64,000 bases of DNA from Epichloe hybrida. Taxonomy: Eukaryota > Ascomycota > Sordariomycetes > Hypocreales > Clavicipitaceae. The notes beneath the pieces were generated by a model. That model saw only the letters and a list, made by a program, of their open reading frames with translations. It was not told the origin of the DNA and ran no database searches. Shown one piece after another: positions 1-9,312 of the stretch (the first letter of the stretch is position 1; each line of letters starts with the position of its first letter). Location: positions 744,001-808,000 of the forward strand of contig JAFEKR010000017.1 in NCBI GenBank assembly GCA_019022495.1, in the 5' to 3' direction. The position numbers and the translations under genes were made by a program.

Positions 1-102
1 TCAAATTACTTGCAGATGTGCTAATGTGTACGCGCGCGGGATGACTATTGAAACATTACTATACAGACAGATGGACTGCCACCTGGCGCCGTTGATTTCT
101 AC

Positions 103-1231
103 CTAGAGCCCAACTTTGGGTAAGATTGTTCGAGCTATTTGCAGAAAAGCAGATGCTCCTTTACTAGACGGCTCAGATACCACTGTAGGCTTACCCCGCT
201 CGCCGTCGTCGCCAATACTGGGGTGAAGTGGAATTTCGCCGAGGAAGTCCATGTCATGTGCCGTGCATAGTTTCTCAACCCTCTCGTTGGACCCAAAAAT
301 ATTCGTTTCGCCATGACAGTGTGGACATGTGAAAAGCGACATGTTTTGTACCAAGCCCAGTATGCTCACGTCCACGGCTCTGAACATGTTGATTCCCTTT
401 ACGGCGTCTTTGGTTGCCAAGGTGTGTGGTGTGGTGACAATAACAGAACCTGACAACTTCATGTGAGCCTGGAATCTCTCGTATAAGGGCATCTGTGAGA
501 AGGGAAAACCCACCGTCCAAAATGACTTGCTGCGTGATCGTCAGCTGAGTATCACCAGTACCGGGCGGCAGATCCAGCACTAGGATGTCTAGGCCGCCCC
601 AATCAACTTCATGAAGGAGCTGTTGAACCGCCTTCATTACCATTGGCCCTCGCCAGACAACTGGCGCATTCTCTCCGACGAGATAGCCCATAGACATGGT
701 CTTGACACCATAGTTTGTCAATGGAACAAGTTGATTATCTAGATGAATCCTTTCAGTGAATAGTCATTGGAAAAATCTGAACAAGACGAGAGAGCTTACT
801 CTTCGATAGTCTCGGTTCTCCAGATAAGTCAAACAAAGTTGGAATTGAGGGACCAAAAATGTCAGTGTCCAGTATGCCTGCCCTGAATCCAAGTCTTGCA
901 AAGGCGAGTGATAGGTTGGCTGGGACACTCAGTGTTTATTCTACATGATGCTGTCTAGCGGAGGATTGCACTACTGACCTGCAACGGTGCTTTTGCCGAC
1001 GCCACCTTTGGCAGAGGACACGGCAATGACCTTGTCGACGCCTGCGATCTTGCGCCTTTGCGGACGTTTGCCCCATGTAGGCGGAGTGCCGGCGCGCGGG
1101 AGGCCCTACTGTCGAGTTTAGATTTCTGCCCCCCCCCCCCCCTCGGTGCATGGATATTGAGTACGTACGAGGGGGTTTTCATGCTGCAATGGTCGGAAAG
1201 ATTGGAATAGGCGTGTCGTTGTTGGTCGCAT
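103..1231 (-). CDS. IND1: Mitochondrial Fe-S protein Ind1 (NUBPL-type P-loop ATPase), 5 exons
   Basis: Ind1/NUBPL proteins deliver Fe-S clusters during assembly of respiratory complex I in the mitochondrial matrix. Exons read on the minus strand are 1231-1169, 1105-979, 919-800, 738-514 and 449-103, joined by GT-AG introns of 63, 59, 61 and 64 nt. They give one 293-residue frame. The start [12 protein letters not shown] is Arg/Thr-rich without acidic residues, as expected of a matrix presequence. The Mrp/ApbC-type Walker A KGGVGKST lies at about residues 54-61, followed by DIFGPS, the family signatures [10 protein letters not shown] and LDLPPGTGD, and the cluster-binding CPHC (C220, C223). 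CPHC followed by HGETNIFG, together with [12 protein letters not shown], fits Ind1 rather than cytosolic Cfd1 or Nbp35. Intron 1 holds a 14-base G run. The start was chosen because it gives the presequence in frame with GLPRAGTPP. It is divergent from BFR2. Exon structure is my reading, not transcript-supported. Confidence 0.93.
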
Positions 1232-1668
1232 GTTGGCGATGAGGTCGCGATGGGGTGCGAGGGGTGTAACTTGATGAAACTTGTGGATCTGCACTTAGGC
1301 ATTCATTGCGAGAGACAAAACTGTTCATGAAAGATGTGATAAGGAAATTATGATGAGGTGAAGCATTTGAAAGATGAACTGAAGTAAAGCACGGATGCAT
1401 CACAATGACGAGACGAGGTTAACTGTATAATACTAGTAACCCACACATGTTACCCTCTGTACGGAGTAATACATATGTACATACATACGGAGTTGCCGCC
1501 TCTCTGGTTGACCCACTCATCGATAGAGAGCCTCTGTTCTGCCGCCACCCACCGCCTAAAAGTTCAGGCTTTTATTATCGGAGAGACGCAAGTCAAAATC
1601 TTCTGGGTTGGGGCGGGCGAGCAACCTCTTGTCTGTCTACGATAAAAGTGCAACCAGAAGCGGAAACC
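1232..1668. promoter_or_regulatory. Divergent promoter between IND1 and BFR2
   Basis: This 437-bp gap separates two start codons pointing away from each other, so it must hold both promoters and 5' UTRs. It carries two TACGGAG motifs (about 1460 and 1486) flanking a stretch of alternating ATAC/GTAC, related to the palindrome seen at 30,966. No TATA box or known operator stands out. Assignment as a promoter is by position only. Confidence 0.5.
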
Positions 1669-3353
1669 ATGGCTAAAATCAAGGGCCGCGCAAAACATTT
1701 CCAAGACCCGGATGAGGTCATTACGCAAGGTAATTGAGAGAGATTAATGCGGACAGAGATCGTGCGAATATCTAATGAATTCTTGTTGTTTCTCTCCTAG
1801 ACTACGATCCGGAATCCAATGCCCTAGCAAGCGATTGTGGCAGTGGCTCCGATGCCAGCGACGATGAGAACTTGGGCACTGAGCACTATGTTTCCGTGGG
1901 CAAAAGCAAGCTGAGGTATAAAGAGAATGTCTCCTTAGGGCCTGAATATAGAGGGTCTCGAGTCAGTCGCTCCGCTTTGGATGAAGATGAAGAGGAAGGT
2001 AATGACGACGAAGGCGCCTACGATGATTCCGACGACGCCGATCTCGAGGCGGACGAGGCTGAGGCAAGCGATTCGGATATCAATAGCAATGATGCACTTG
2101 GTGCGTCCGATGCCGAGCGGTTCAAACGGGGAAGCTCTAAGCCTGCGAATCCTAAGGGGAAGGCAGGTAGACCAACTGCTGCGGATTACATGTCCAACGA
2201 TGAAGATACAATGGAGGATGAGGACGACTCTCGAGAGGACGAAGACATGGATGATGGGCTTGACGCATTGATCGATGGCGGTGCAAGCGGTTCAGAAGGG
2301 GATAACTTAGATGAGGACGAAGATGACGAAGATGATGATGAGAGCGAGGACGAAGAGGACGAAGAGGATTCGGAGAATCCATCCGAAGAAAAAGACGCTT
2401 CGGCCAAACGGGGTGACAACGCGAGACCGAATTTGTCTGCCCTCTCCAATCGAGCAGATGTGGACAAAGGCATTGCCATTCAAAAGCAACGCAAGATATA
2501 CGACGGGCTGCTCAACCTGCGTATCCGCTTGCAAAAGGCTCTTGTAGCGGCGAACTCTTTCCCTACTGTCGAATCTGAATCAGATGCTGAATCAGAGCCC
2601 TACGAAGCTGCCGAGGAGGCTGCTATCAAGCTGCTGAACACTATCAGCAGTCTGCGAGGGAATTTTGGAACACAAGTGAATGCTGGAGCCAAGCGAAAAC
2701 GTGACATAGAAATGTCAATGTCCAACGACGACATTTGGACGCAGTTGCAGGAGGAAGATGAGGCCGCGGCTGGGTATAGGGCAGAACGATTGGAAAAATG
2801 GTCTAAAAAGGTGCAAAGCGTCAACATGATTCAACCCGACCGACTCGGACATCAGAGCAAATCCCTCATCAGCGCTCTCCAGGAACAGCTCATGGTCCCC
2901 GACAACCGGCTCGTCAAACGAACGAGGGTGCCACGCTCTTGTGCCCCTGCTCAACGCTTCCTGAAGGTCACTGAGGACGACTACATCTACGACGATGCCG
3001 ACTTCTACCAGGTCCTTCTTAAGGAGCTCATCGACCAGAGGACCGTCGAAGGCAGCGGCGAACAAGCCACCGCCGTACCGACCGTCGTGGTCACCGCCAG
3101 TAAGGAAGCCAAGCTGCGCAAGCAGGTGGATCGCAAGGCAAGCAAAGGCCGGAAAATGCGTTTCACAGTTCACGAAAAGTTGCAGAACTTCATGGCTCCC
3201 GAGGACAGAAGATGTTGGGAGCAGGGGGCCATCGATCGATTCTTTGGAACTCTGTTTGGTAGAAGGATGGAGCTGAATGAGAATGAGAGCGAGGATGATG
3301 ACAGGGAGGGCATTGACGCAGAGGAGGAGGGATTGAAACTGTTTAGGAGTTGA
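1669..3353 (+). CDS. BFR2: Bfr2/AATF (TRAUB-domain) ribosome biogenesis protein, 2 exons
   Basis: Bfr2 (AATF/Che-1 in animals) is a nucleolar small-subunit processome factor needed for early 18S pre-rRNA cleavage. The start ATG at 1669 lies in the context AAACCATGG. Exon 1 (1669-1729) ends in phase 1; a 71-nt intron (1730-1800, GTAATT...CTCCTAG) leads to exon 2 (1801-3353). The product is 537 residues, close to the yeast protein. Residues about 80-220 are three blocks of Asp/Glu-rich sequence, typical of the family. An AATF-type segment begins near IQKQRKIYDGLLNLR (about 246), and the C-terminal TRAUB domain runs from about DDADFYQVLLKELI (411) to GAIDRFFGTLFGRR. The 1872 ATG is internal; the short first exon restores the conserved KGRAKHFQDPDEV N-terminus. 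It shares its promoter region with IND1. Confidence 0.95.
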
Positions 3354-3682
3354 TCTGCGTACATGTGTTTTGCACATTTTGCATATTGCTCCCTGGGATC
3401 ATCAAGACGAACAGTGAAATGGCTTTGCACGTCTTCTGTGTCATGCATGTACAAACCACGTGCCATCCCTGCAGCAAGCCTTTCGTTGAGCCATGTACCC
3501 TTCACATGGGGTCAACGCGGACGCATTTGGCTCCCAAGTCGACCCTGGGGTCTGTATCTAACAGGATTATGTGTGAATTAGCCTGTAATCATTATGCTAG
3601 TAATTTTTCTTTGCATAAATTACTATGTACATCGCACTTTACGATTATCCTAGGTAAGCAAGGCGTAATACTTGCATATGTA

Positions 3683-3764
3683 TGTACGCGGTCGCTGACC
3701 TTGTGGCGAGGGGCTGTGGGGGCCCCGTAGCCCCACAAGCCATATCACGACTACGACTAAGGAG
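3683..3764. repeat. Fragment resembling the right end of the MITE at 29,488
   Basis: The stretch contains CTGACCTTGTGGC, then a G-rich/C-rich hairpin (GGGGCTGTGGGGGCCCC), CCACAAG, and ends in CTAAGGAGA. The same order of blocks occurs at 29,671-29,728. The left terminal repeat is not visible here, so this is probably a decayed or partial copy. Alternatively, it is a chance likeness of two GC-rich hairpins. Confidence 0.4.
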
Positions 3765-3860
3765 ACACATAATACAGGTATTAATAATTCCTGGCTGGCG
3801 GGTTCTGCGGAACACTTGAAAGGCTGGCCAGCACTGTTTGGCAGGTGGGCAAGGTGGGCA

Positions 3861-3905
3861 GGTGGCAGGCAGGCAGGTGGCAGGCAGGCAGGTGGCAGGC
3901 AGGCA
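3861..3905. repeat. 15-bp minisatellite, three perfect copies
   Basis: The unit GGTGGCAGGCAGGCA occurs three times without mismatch at 3861, 3876 and 3891, with partial units on the left (GGTGGGCAAGGTGGGCA). It lies 122 bp upstream of the transcription factor start codon. Copy number is likely to vary between strains. Confidence 0.95.
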
Positions 3906-4026
3906 GAGGCGGGAACAACCGCCCGACTCTCTTCCCCTCCTCTCTCGCCATGATCTCTCTCCGTCTTTCGTGTCTCGCAGGTTCTGGTCGCAAAAATCCT
4001 TGACGAACAAGACTCCATGTGGCCGC

Positions 4027-6876
4027 ATGGAGCAAATCGAGACACAAGCCTCGGATTTGCGCTACTTGGCGCAAGCTCCTGTTGCGCTGAGCGACACGGC
4101 AAGCGTATCGTATGATGATACACCACGGCCTGGACCACACGGCAGTCCCTCTGGTTCCGCAGGATACGGAGACAATTCCGCTGCTCCTGGCTCAGCCTCC
4201 AACACCACCAATAAGAGGAAGTCGGTTGATGATGCAGCTGCGCAGAAGCAGACGAGGAGCAAGAGAAACCGCGTGAGTTGGATATTCGTCCGTGTCCTCG
4301 TTCTCGCGCCTTGTGGCGCCTACTTTGTGTGCTACTTTGACTGAAACCTTCCCCTCGTCTGCCGTGTTGTCAATTTGTCTGGCGGATTTGTGTCACGGCT
4401 CACGACAACTCAACTTGCTGCTTTCGTTTTTCGCCGGGGCAACGTGCTGTTTGTGTACAACGATCACATGCATACATTTTCGTTCTTGGCCTGGAATTCC
4501 TTCTTTCTTCTTTTCTCGTTCTCTATTGTACCCTTCGTTTTTTTTTTGTTTCGCTAACAACCTTGTCATCTGTCCTTTGACGCTAGTACATCTCAATAGC
4601 ATGGTAAGTTTGATCTATCCAAGCGAAGAATCCCCATTCTGAAGGCGACGTATTTCATCACCACGCAGGTGTCCAGTTTCTGACCCTGGCCACACAGCAA
4701 CGAGTGTAAAAGAAGAAAAATCAAATGCAATGGCGAAACACCCTGTCAGCGCTGCGGGAATCTCAACCTGGCGTGCTTGTACGCTCCCAACTGCTGTTCA
4801 AATGGCTTTAAAGATTCGGACGAGTTCAAGTCTGTCACGACCCAACTGAGTCGCCTACAAAATGAAGTCGAGTGGTTGAAGCAGACCATCAAGAATATGC
4901 AGGCTGGTTCAGCTCGCTGCGTCGCCCCCTCGACTGAACGTATGTCGAATGGTGGACCTCCGTCTGTCATTGCACCTTCGCCGTCCCAGAGTTTTGCGTC
5001 AATGCTCCGTCACGATGTTCTTCACTCCAAAGGTGGACCCTTCCGTGGCCCTACGAGCATGGCATTCAGCCTTGATATAGCTAATAACACCATTGCCAAC
5101 ATGGGATATCGCGGAATGGATGAATCTGACGATCAGGATCTGCAGGGGAGTGACGTTGCCGCGCGAAAGCCGCCCAGCAGTCATGGATACGATCCACTGC
5201 TCGACTTTGGAAAGGACGAAATGGTCCGTCTATGTCGACTTCATGAGGACGAAAGCGGTATAATGTACCCGGTCCTCAGCATTGATTCAGTCATTGCCCA
5301 TGCGAAGAATATCGCTCCTTATTTGGAATCTGCGCGGACTTTACAGCAGTCAGAAGTCATGAATGATGAGAAGACGTTGCAGCTCAAGATGGTCATGTGT
5401 TGCGCTTTGGCAGTAGAGTCACATGGCCATAGCGAGAAGGCCACGCGCCTCTACGAGAGCATGGAGGCAGTGGTAAACAGAAAACTGATGTCAGATGTCA
5501 GCGATGTTACCAATCTCCCACTTCTAGCTCTTTTGGCCGGCTACAGATTTCTATCCAACGAGGAAGTCTTGGCTTGGAGAGTCATTGGCCAAGTCATGAG
5601 ACTTTGTCTGGAGGTGGGCATCCACCAGAAGAGGGGATTGATGAAGATTCGGAACGAGTCGGAGAGGGAAAATGCTTTGAACAGTTTTTGGTCGGCCTAC
5701 GTCCTAGATCGCCGATGGGCATTTGCAACGGGTCTTCCCTTTGCTGTTCAGGATGATGAGATTGACCCTAACCTGCCATTTCCGGTGAGATGCACTACAG
5801 GACCAGGATTTGACCTGGCTGTGATTGTTTGCTGACGACTTCTTCCAGGACGGATACCCTTTTCTGGTGGCCATGATTACGTACTCGCGCATAGGTGCCA
5901 AAGTTTGGCGCCAAGTATCGCATTTCGGCCCTGTTCTGGCTCACGAGCCGAGGCAAGAGGAAATCGACAATCTCGATCGAGAGATACTCGAATGGTATGA
6001 AAAGGTCCCTGATGAAGTCAGGGTTCGGAATTGGGACAAGGAGAAGCAAATCACGTCGACGCCGTCGTACAATCTGCAGCGGCTCAGAATTTGGACGTAT
6101 CTGAGACTGAATCAAGTGAGTCGATTTATTTGTACTCGCAGCACCCTTGGGGAGACATGTTTACTTACTGGGGATAGATTCGCATTTGGCTGTACACTCC
6201 GGTCTTGCACAGCGCCATGAGCATCATGCAGCATCCAGTGCAGGCGCAACGAGTTGTAGATTTGGCCAGAGACACCATTCAATACCTGAACCACTTGAAT
6301 AGTACGACCAATCTATACCGACGCGCCCAAGTGTTCTACCATCAGTTTCTTGCGTCGGCCATAGCTGTGGTGTTTCTGGCACCGGTCCACGCTCCCGTTC
6401 GCTTCAGTGCCGTTTGCAGAGAAGAGTTTTATATGGCACTGGACTTGGTCAAGGATCTCTCAGCAAAGAGCTGGGTATCCAAACGACTGTGGCGCACGAT
6501 CAAATCTCTCAAAGACGTGGCGCCACGGTTTGGCCTAAATCCCGATGGCGATGCGCATTCAAATGCCGCCCTGGGAATGATTGGTCTCGCCATGGGCCAC
6601 ATGGATGGCAACCATCCCGTCGGCCCGTCATCGTTTTCGCACATGAGTATGCCTCAAGTCCACCAAAACCCCTCACCGTCGGAGACATCGATGGATCAGA
6701 ACGGCAAGAAGATCCAAAGCGAATTGTCACGCATATTCGAGGGCTACGTTGGTCTAAACAGATTCCCGTTCGGAGACGACCGAATGCAACCAAATTCCGT
6801 CATGACGCCGGATTCAGCGAGGGGCATGTTCACTCCTGACGGGACGGTGTTTTCTCATCTTCGAGAAATGTTTTAG
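4027..6876 (+). CDS. Zn(II)2Cys6 transcription factor with fungal-specific middle homology region, 5 exons
   Basis: A nuclear DNA-binding regulator of the Gal4 class; target genes cannot be told from sequence. Exons: 4027-4272, 4587-4603, 4698-5784, 5849-6115, 6178-6876; 771 residues. All introns are GT-AG (314, 94, 64 and 62 nt). The second exon is only 17 nt and encodes YISIA plus most of the first zinc Cys. The binuclear cluster is C88-x2-C91-x6-C98-x5-C104-x2-C107-x6-C114 with the basic core KRRKIK. A basic run (TRSKRNR) precedes it and a short coiled-coil-like linker follows (TQLSRLQNEVEWLKQTI, about 135). The middle region, from about LLDFGKDEMVRLCRLHEDES, matches the fungal_trans architecture, including a stretch around NSFWSAYVLDRRWAFATGLP. 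The first ATG after the minisatellite was taken as start; an in-frame ATG at 3838 is possible. I do not recognise a characterised orthologue. Confidence 0.9.
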
Positions 6877-7099
6877 AAGTTTGATGATCAAATGTGTAAC
6901 CCATTTATTTGAAGGCCTTACTTACTTGCCGCGGGGGCTTTGTTCCTTCTGTCATATCTTGTACGATATCATAACCATTTACTCAACGTGTGAACTGCAG
7001 CCAAAGCTATGTATGCATACACATTGATTGACATATGTGCCACGCCGCCATTTCGCACCATGGGTAACCTATGAGACCTTTCGTAACCAATCGTTTCTG
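6877..7099. other. Short convergent 3' region
   Basis: This 223-bp gap separates two convergent genes and must hold both 3' UTRs. I see no gene and no repeat. Confidence 0.5.
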
Positions 7100-7696
7100 T
7101 CAGGCCGCTGCAGCACCGCCGGCAGCACCGCCGGCATTACTCCTCCTCCTTCTGCCTTGCTCGATCTTGGCCATGGCCGTCACGACAACCCAATCCCTTA
7201 TAAAGTCATCCAAAAACACCCGGAAGTACAAAGTTCCCCTCTTGGAAAAACTGAAGCTCGCGGACTCGTAGTCGGCCACGACCTGGCCCGTCTGATCCAC
7301 GAGTCGCAAGTCGCTCGAAAACGACACGGTCTGCCACGTCCACTCGAACATGGGCGTCTGAATGACACTGTCGGTGCTCATGAAGCGCCGGCGGGCCATG
7401 ACAGCCTGGCTCTCGCGCACCTTTATATCGACTTCAGACGTGAAGGAGTGGAAGTGGGCGGAACCCACGGGGACAAGCTGCTGGTGATTCTGCGGCGACG
7501 GACGAGAGACGTCGACGCAGCGCGTCCAACTCGAGTTGCGGACCTCGTACAAGGGCGTGTGGGTAGTTGGATCCACGAGAACGAGGCGGTGGAAAGAGTC
7601 TCTGAGCACCTGCAACGCCGGGATGGCGTAGGCGGCTGGGGGAGGGGCATCGCTCACTTTGGGCGCGTGCGAAGGCGATGCCATTGCCGTTTGCAT
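7100..7696 (-). CDS. Conserved beta-rich protein, possibly Tubby-C-terminal-like (LURP/DUF6593-like)
   Basis: A single-exon 198-residue protein without signal peptide or membrane segment. The core, about residues 25-175, has alternating hydrophobic strands: FHRLVLVDPTTHTPLYEV, HFHSFTSEVDIKVRE, FEWTWQTVSFSSDLRLVD, VVADYESASFSFSKRG and TLYFRVFLDDFIRDWVVVTA. This order (a labelled 'default' strand, a charged turn, a final hydrophobic helix) recalls the LURP-one/Tubby-C-like fold. The fold call is inference; no catalytic residues are apparent. The tail is RRRR followed by a Gly/Ala-rich end, coded by short GCC repeats at 7105-7135. The first ATG (7696) is followed by a second at codon 5; either may be used. 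A longer ORF on the plus strand over the same bases is a shadow. Confidence 0.72.
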   Translation of the reverse strand: MQTAMASPSHAPKVSDAPPPAAYAIPALQVLRDSFHRLVLVDPTTHTPLYEVRNSSWTRCVDVSRPSPQNHQQLVPVGSAHFHSFTSEVDIKVRESQAVMARRRFMSTDSVIQTPMFEWTWQTVSFSSDLRLVDQTGQVVADYESASFSFSKRGTLYFRVFLDDFIRDWVVVTAMAKIEQGRRRRSNAGGAAGGAAAA

Positions 7697-8166
7697 TGTG
7701 GAAGTAAGTGGCGAGCACTAAGGGAGAGAGTATAAACGTTGTTCCAATGTTGTATTCTTGGCACGGTGTCGCGTGCTCTAGATATATGGTGTGCTCCATC
7801 TGATACTGTACGACGGGAGGCATTGAGCTGAGCCCCGTTGACGTCGTTTCGTCTGACGGGTGTTTGTGGCGGCGGCAATGTCTGGGGTTCTGCTAGACCC
7901 GACTCAAGTTCGCCTTACGCCCGACGAACCTTCGAAGGGTTGGGTTGGGTTGGCCTTGCACCTGCGCCACTGCCGGCCTTGGGTCTCAGAGCAGAGGTCT
8001 TTACGGAATTCCAACATACTTGCTCCTTGACCACGGCAGGGGTGACTGGGAAGCAAAAGAAAAGACATGTTATCACTTAGAAGTCTCTTGGCAGATTGTG
8101 ATGATAACTTGCTGTCTGTCGCTGCTTACTGCTTGGCAGAGTGCAAAAAATGAAGGCGTGGCTCAT
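7697..8166. other. Intergenic region, upstream of the 7100-7696 gene
   Basis: It contains the promoter of the minus-strand gene and the 3' flank of the tRNA. Short ORFs on either strand have no recognisable protein features. I see no repeat or RNA gene. Confidence 0.5.
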
Positions 8167-8238
8167 CTCTCCCGCCGGGAATTGAACCCGGGTCTCAAGC
8201 GTGACAAGCTTGCATACTGACCACTATACTACGGAAGA
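8167..8238 (-). tRNA. tRNA-Asp (anticodon GTC)
   Basis: Read on the minus strand, the 72-nt sequence starts TCTTCCG and its 3' arm ends CGGGAGA plus discriminator G, giving a 7-bp acceptor stem with one G-U-type pair. The A box region is GTATAGTGGTCAGT, typical of eukaryotic tRNA-Asp. The anticodon arm CAAGC-TTGTCAC-GCTTG places GTC at the anticodon. The T arm is CGGGTTCAATTCCCG. No intron. The 3' flank has no clean T4 run within the first few bases, so termination is not resolved. Confidence 0.96.
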
Positions 8239-8667
8239 TGGAGTGGCTTTGTGAAGCCATTGTAGCGGGGCTGTTTCTGTATGCACGTGGTGGGTAAAGA
8301 TGATTATAAAGGCACAGCAGACGGTAGGAAGACACGGGCCTTTTGTTTTGGGTTAAAAAAAAAAAGGTTGTGCACCAGACTTGAATGTGATGAAGCCAAT
8401 GAAATTCGCGGACTAGCCTCAAATAGATACATGCGTAAAGTGACACATTTTCCCTTCCCAACGAATTAACACGCTTGCCTAATAAATGACCATTCCTCAC
8501 TTTGCCCAACATTCGCTCAGTAGTCCTCCATCACCGACGTTGCGCTGCATGCTGGTTTCACATTGTGGCGGCGAACACCCGGAGCAACAAATCCTGGGCC
8601 TGCAGGTGCCGCCCAGACCAGACTTTACCGAGACTCATCTGAAGACCTTTATTTTCCCCCCCTTTCC
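8239..8667. other. Intergenic region between tRNA-Asp and the secreted protein gene
   Basis: No gene is supported. It holds an 11-A run near 8356 and the 3' end of the secreted protein gene. The plus-strand ORF running through 8486-9616 is the reverse strand of that gene. Confidence 0.5.
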
Positions 8668-9312
8668 TTACTGTCCAACGACTGGGACAAGCGCCACACC
8701 AGAGGCAGGACCAAGGCCGCTTAGACCAGAGACAGGGCCGCCGGGAGCAGCACCGGGAGCAGCGGCGGCAGGAGCGCCAAGTGGGAGACCTGGGATAGAG
8801 CCGCCATTCGCGCCCCTGAGAGCTTCGAGGGCACCTGCCTTTTGCAGTTCTCCATACTGCTTCAGGATCGCGGCGGGATCAATGCCGAGGCTGCTCAACA
8901 TACCACCGGTCAAAGCTCCCTGGGCAGCGGCAGGCTTGGTCAAATTGCTGGCTTTGCCGCCCGAGGATCCCATGGCCTTGAGAATTTCGGCAACGTCGGG
9001 GCTCGCTGCACCCGGGCCGGCCATTACTTTCTTGCCGGTGGCAGGCTTCGTGTTGTTGCTCTTCTTGCTACCTCCGAGCAAGCCGCCGAGCAAGCCGCCG
9101 AGGCCGCCGGCGGTCTCAATGGTCGCTCTGGTCGACTTCATGGACTTCATGGTTCCGTTGCTCTTTTTGCCGCCTCCTCCCAACAGGCCGCCGAGAAGCC
9201 CAGAGATATCTGCACTCGTGCCAGTCATGGCTTTATTGTTTGTGGGCGGTGCAGTTGGTGCGGCCAGTGCACACGAGATGCAGGCGAGAACGGCAGCTTG
9301 GGTGAACTTCAT
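8668..9312 (-). CDS. Secreted Gly/Ala-rich protein with duplicated GLLGGLLGG-KK segments
   Basis: A single-exon 214-residue protein. MKFTQAAVLACISCALAAP is a clear secretory signal with a cleavage site after about residue 18. The mature part is low-complexity: two copies of a GLLGGLLGG(G/S)KKSN segment (near residues 39-52 and 74-86), a middle part with LKAMGSSGGKASN, a GALTGGMLSSLGIDPAAILKQYG helix, and a Pro/Ala/Gly tail. The two KK dipeptides after the repeats resemble possible kexin processing points; this is inference only. There are few cysteines, so it is not a typical disulfide-rich effector. I know no named family; it could be a wall-associated protein. The start is the only ATG preceding the signal sequence. 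Confidence 0.75.
   Translation of the reverse strand: MKFTQAAVLACISCALAAPTAPPTNNKAMTGTSADISGLLGGLLGGGGKKSNGTMKSMKSTRATIETAGGLGGLLGGLLGGSKKSNNTKPATGKKVMAGPGAASPDVAEILKAMGSSGGKASNLTKPAAAQGALTGGMLSSLGIDPAAILKQYGELQKAGALEALRGANGGSIPGLPLGAPAAAAPGAAPGGPVSGLSGLGPASGVALVPVVGQ

Larger units (their letters stand above)
3354..4026. other. Intergenic region with repeat fragments
   Basis: This holds the BFR2 3' end and the leader or promoter of the transcription factor gene. I see no gene. It holds a GC-rich fragment that resembles the right end of the MITE at 29,488, and a perfect 15-bp minisatellite. An ATG at 3838 is in frame with the downstream gene and would add 63 residues, mostly VAGRQ repeats read from the minisatellite. 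I treat that as leader sequence. Confidence 0.6.

Noticed and set aside
103..1231. IND1 as the cytosolic Cfd1 or Nbp35
   Set aside because: The mitochondrial presequence, the [10 protein letters not shown] block and the [12 protein letters not shown] block fit Ind1/NUBPL. Nbp35 would need an N-terminal four-Cys motif, which is absent.
7028..7735. Plus-strand ORF of 235 codons
   Set aside because: It is the complement of the minus-strand 198-residue protein, which has the protein-like strand pattern. The plus-strand product is His/Arg-rich without features.
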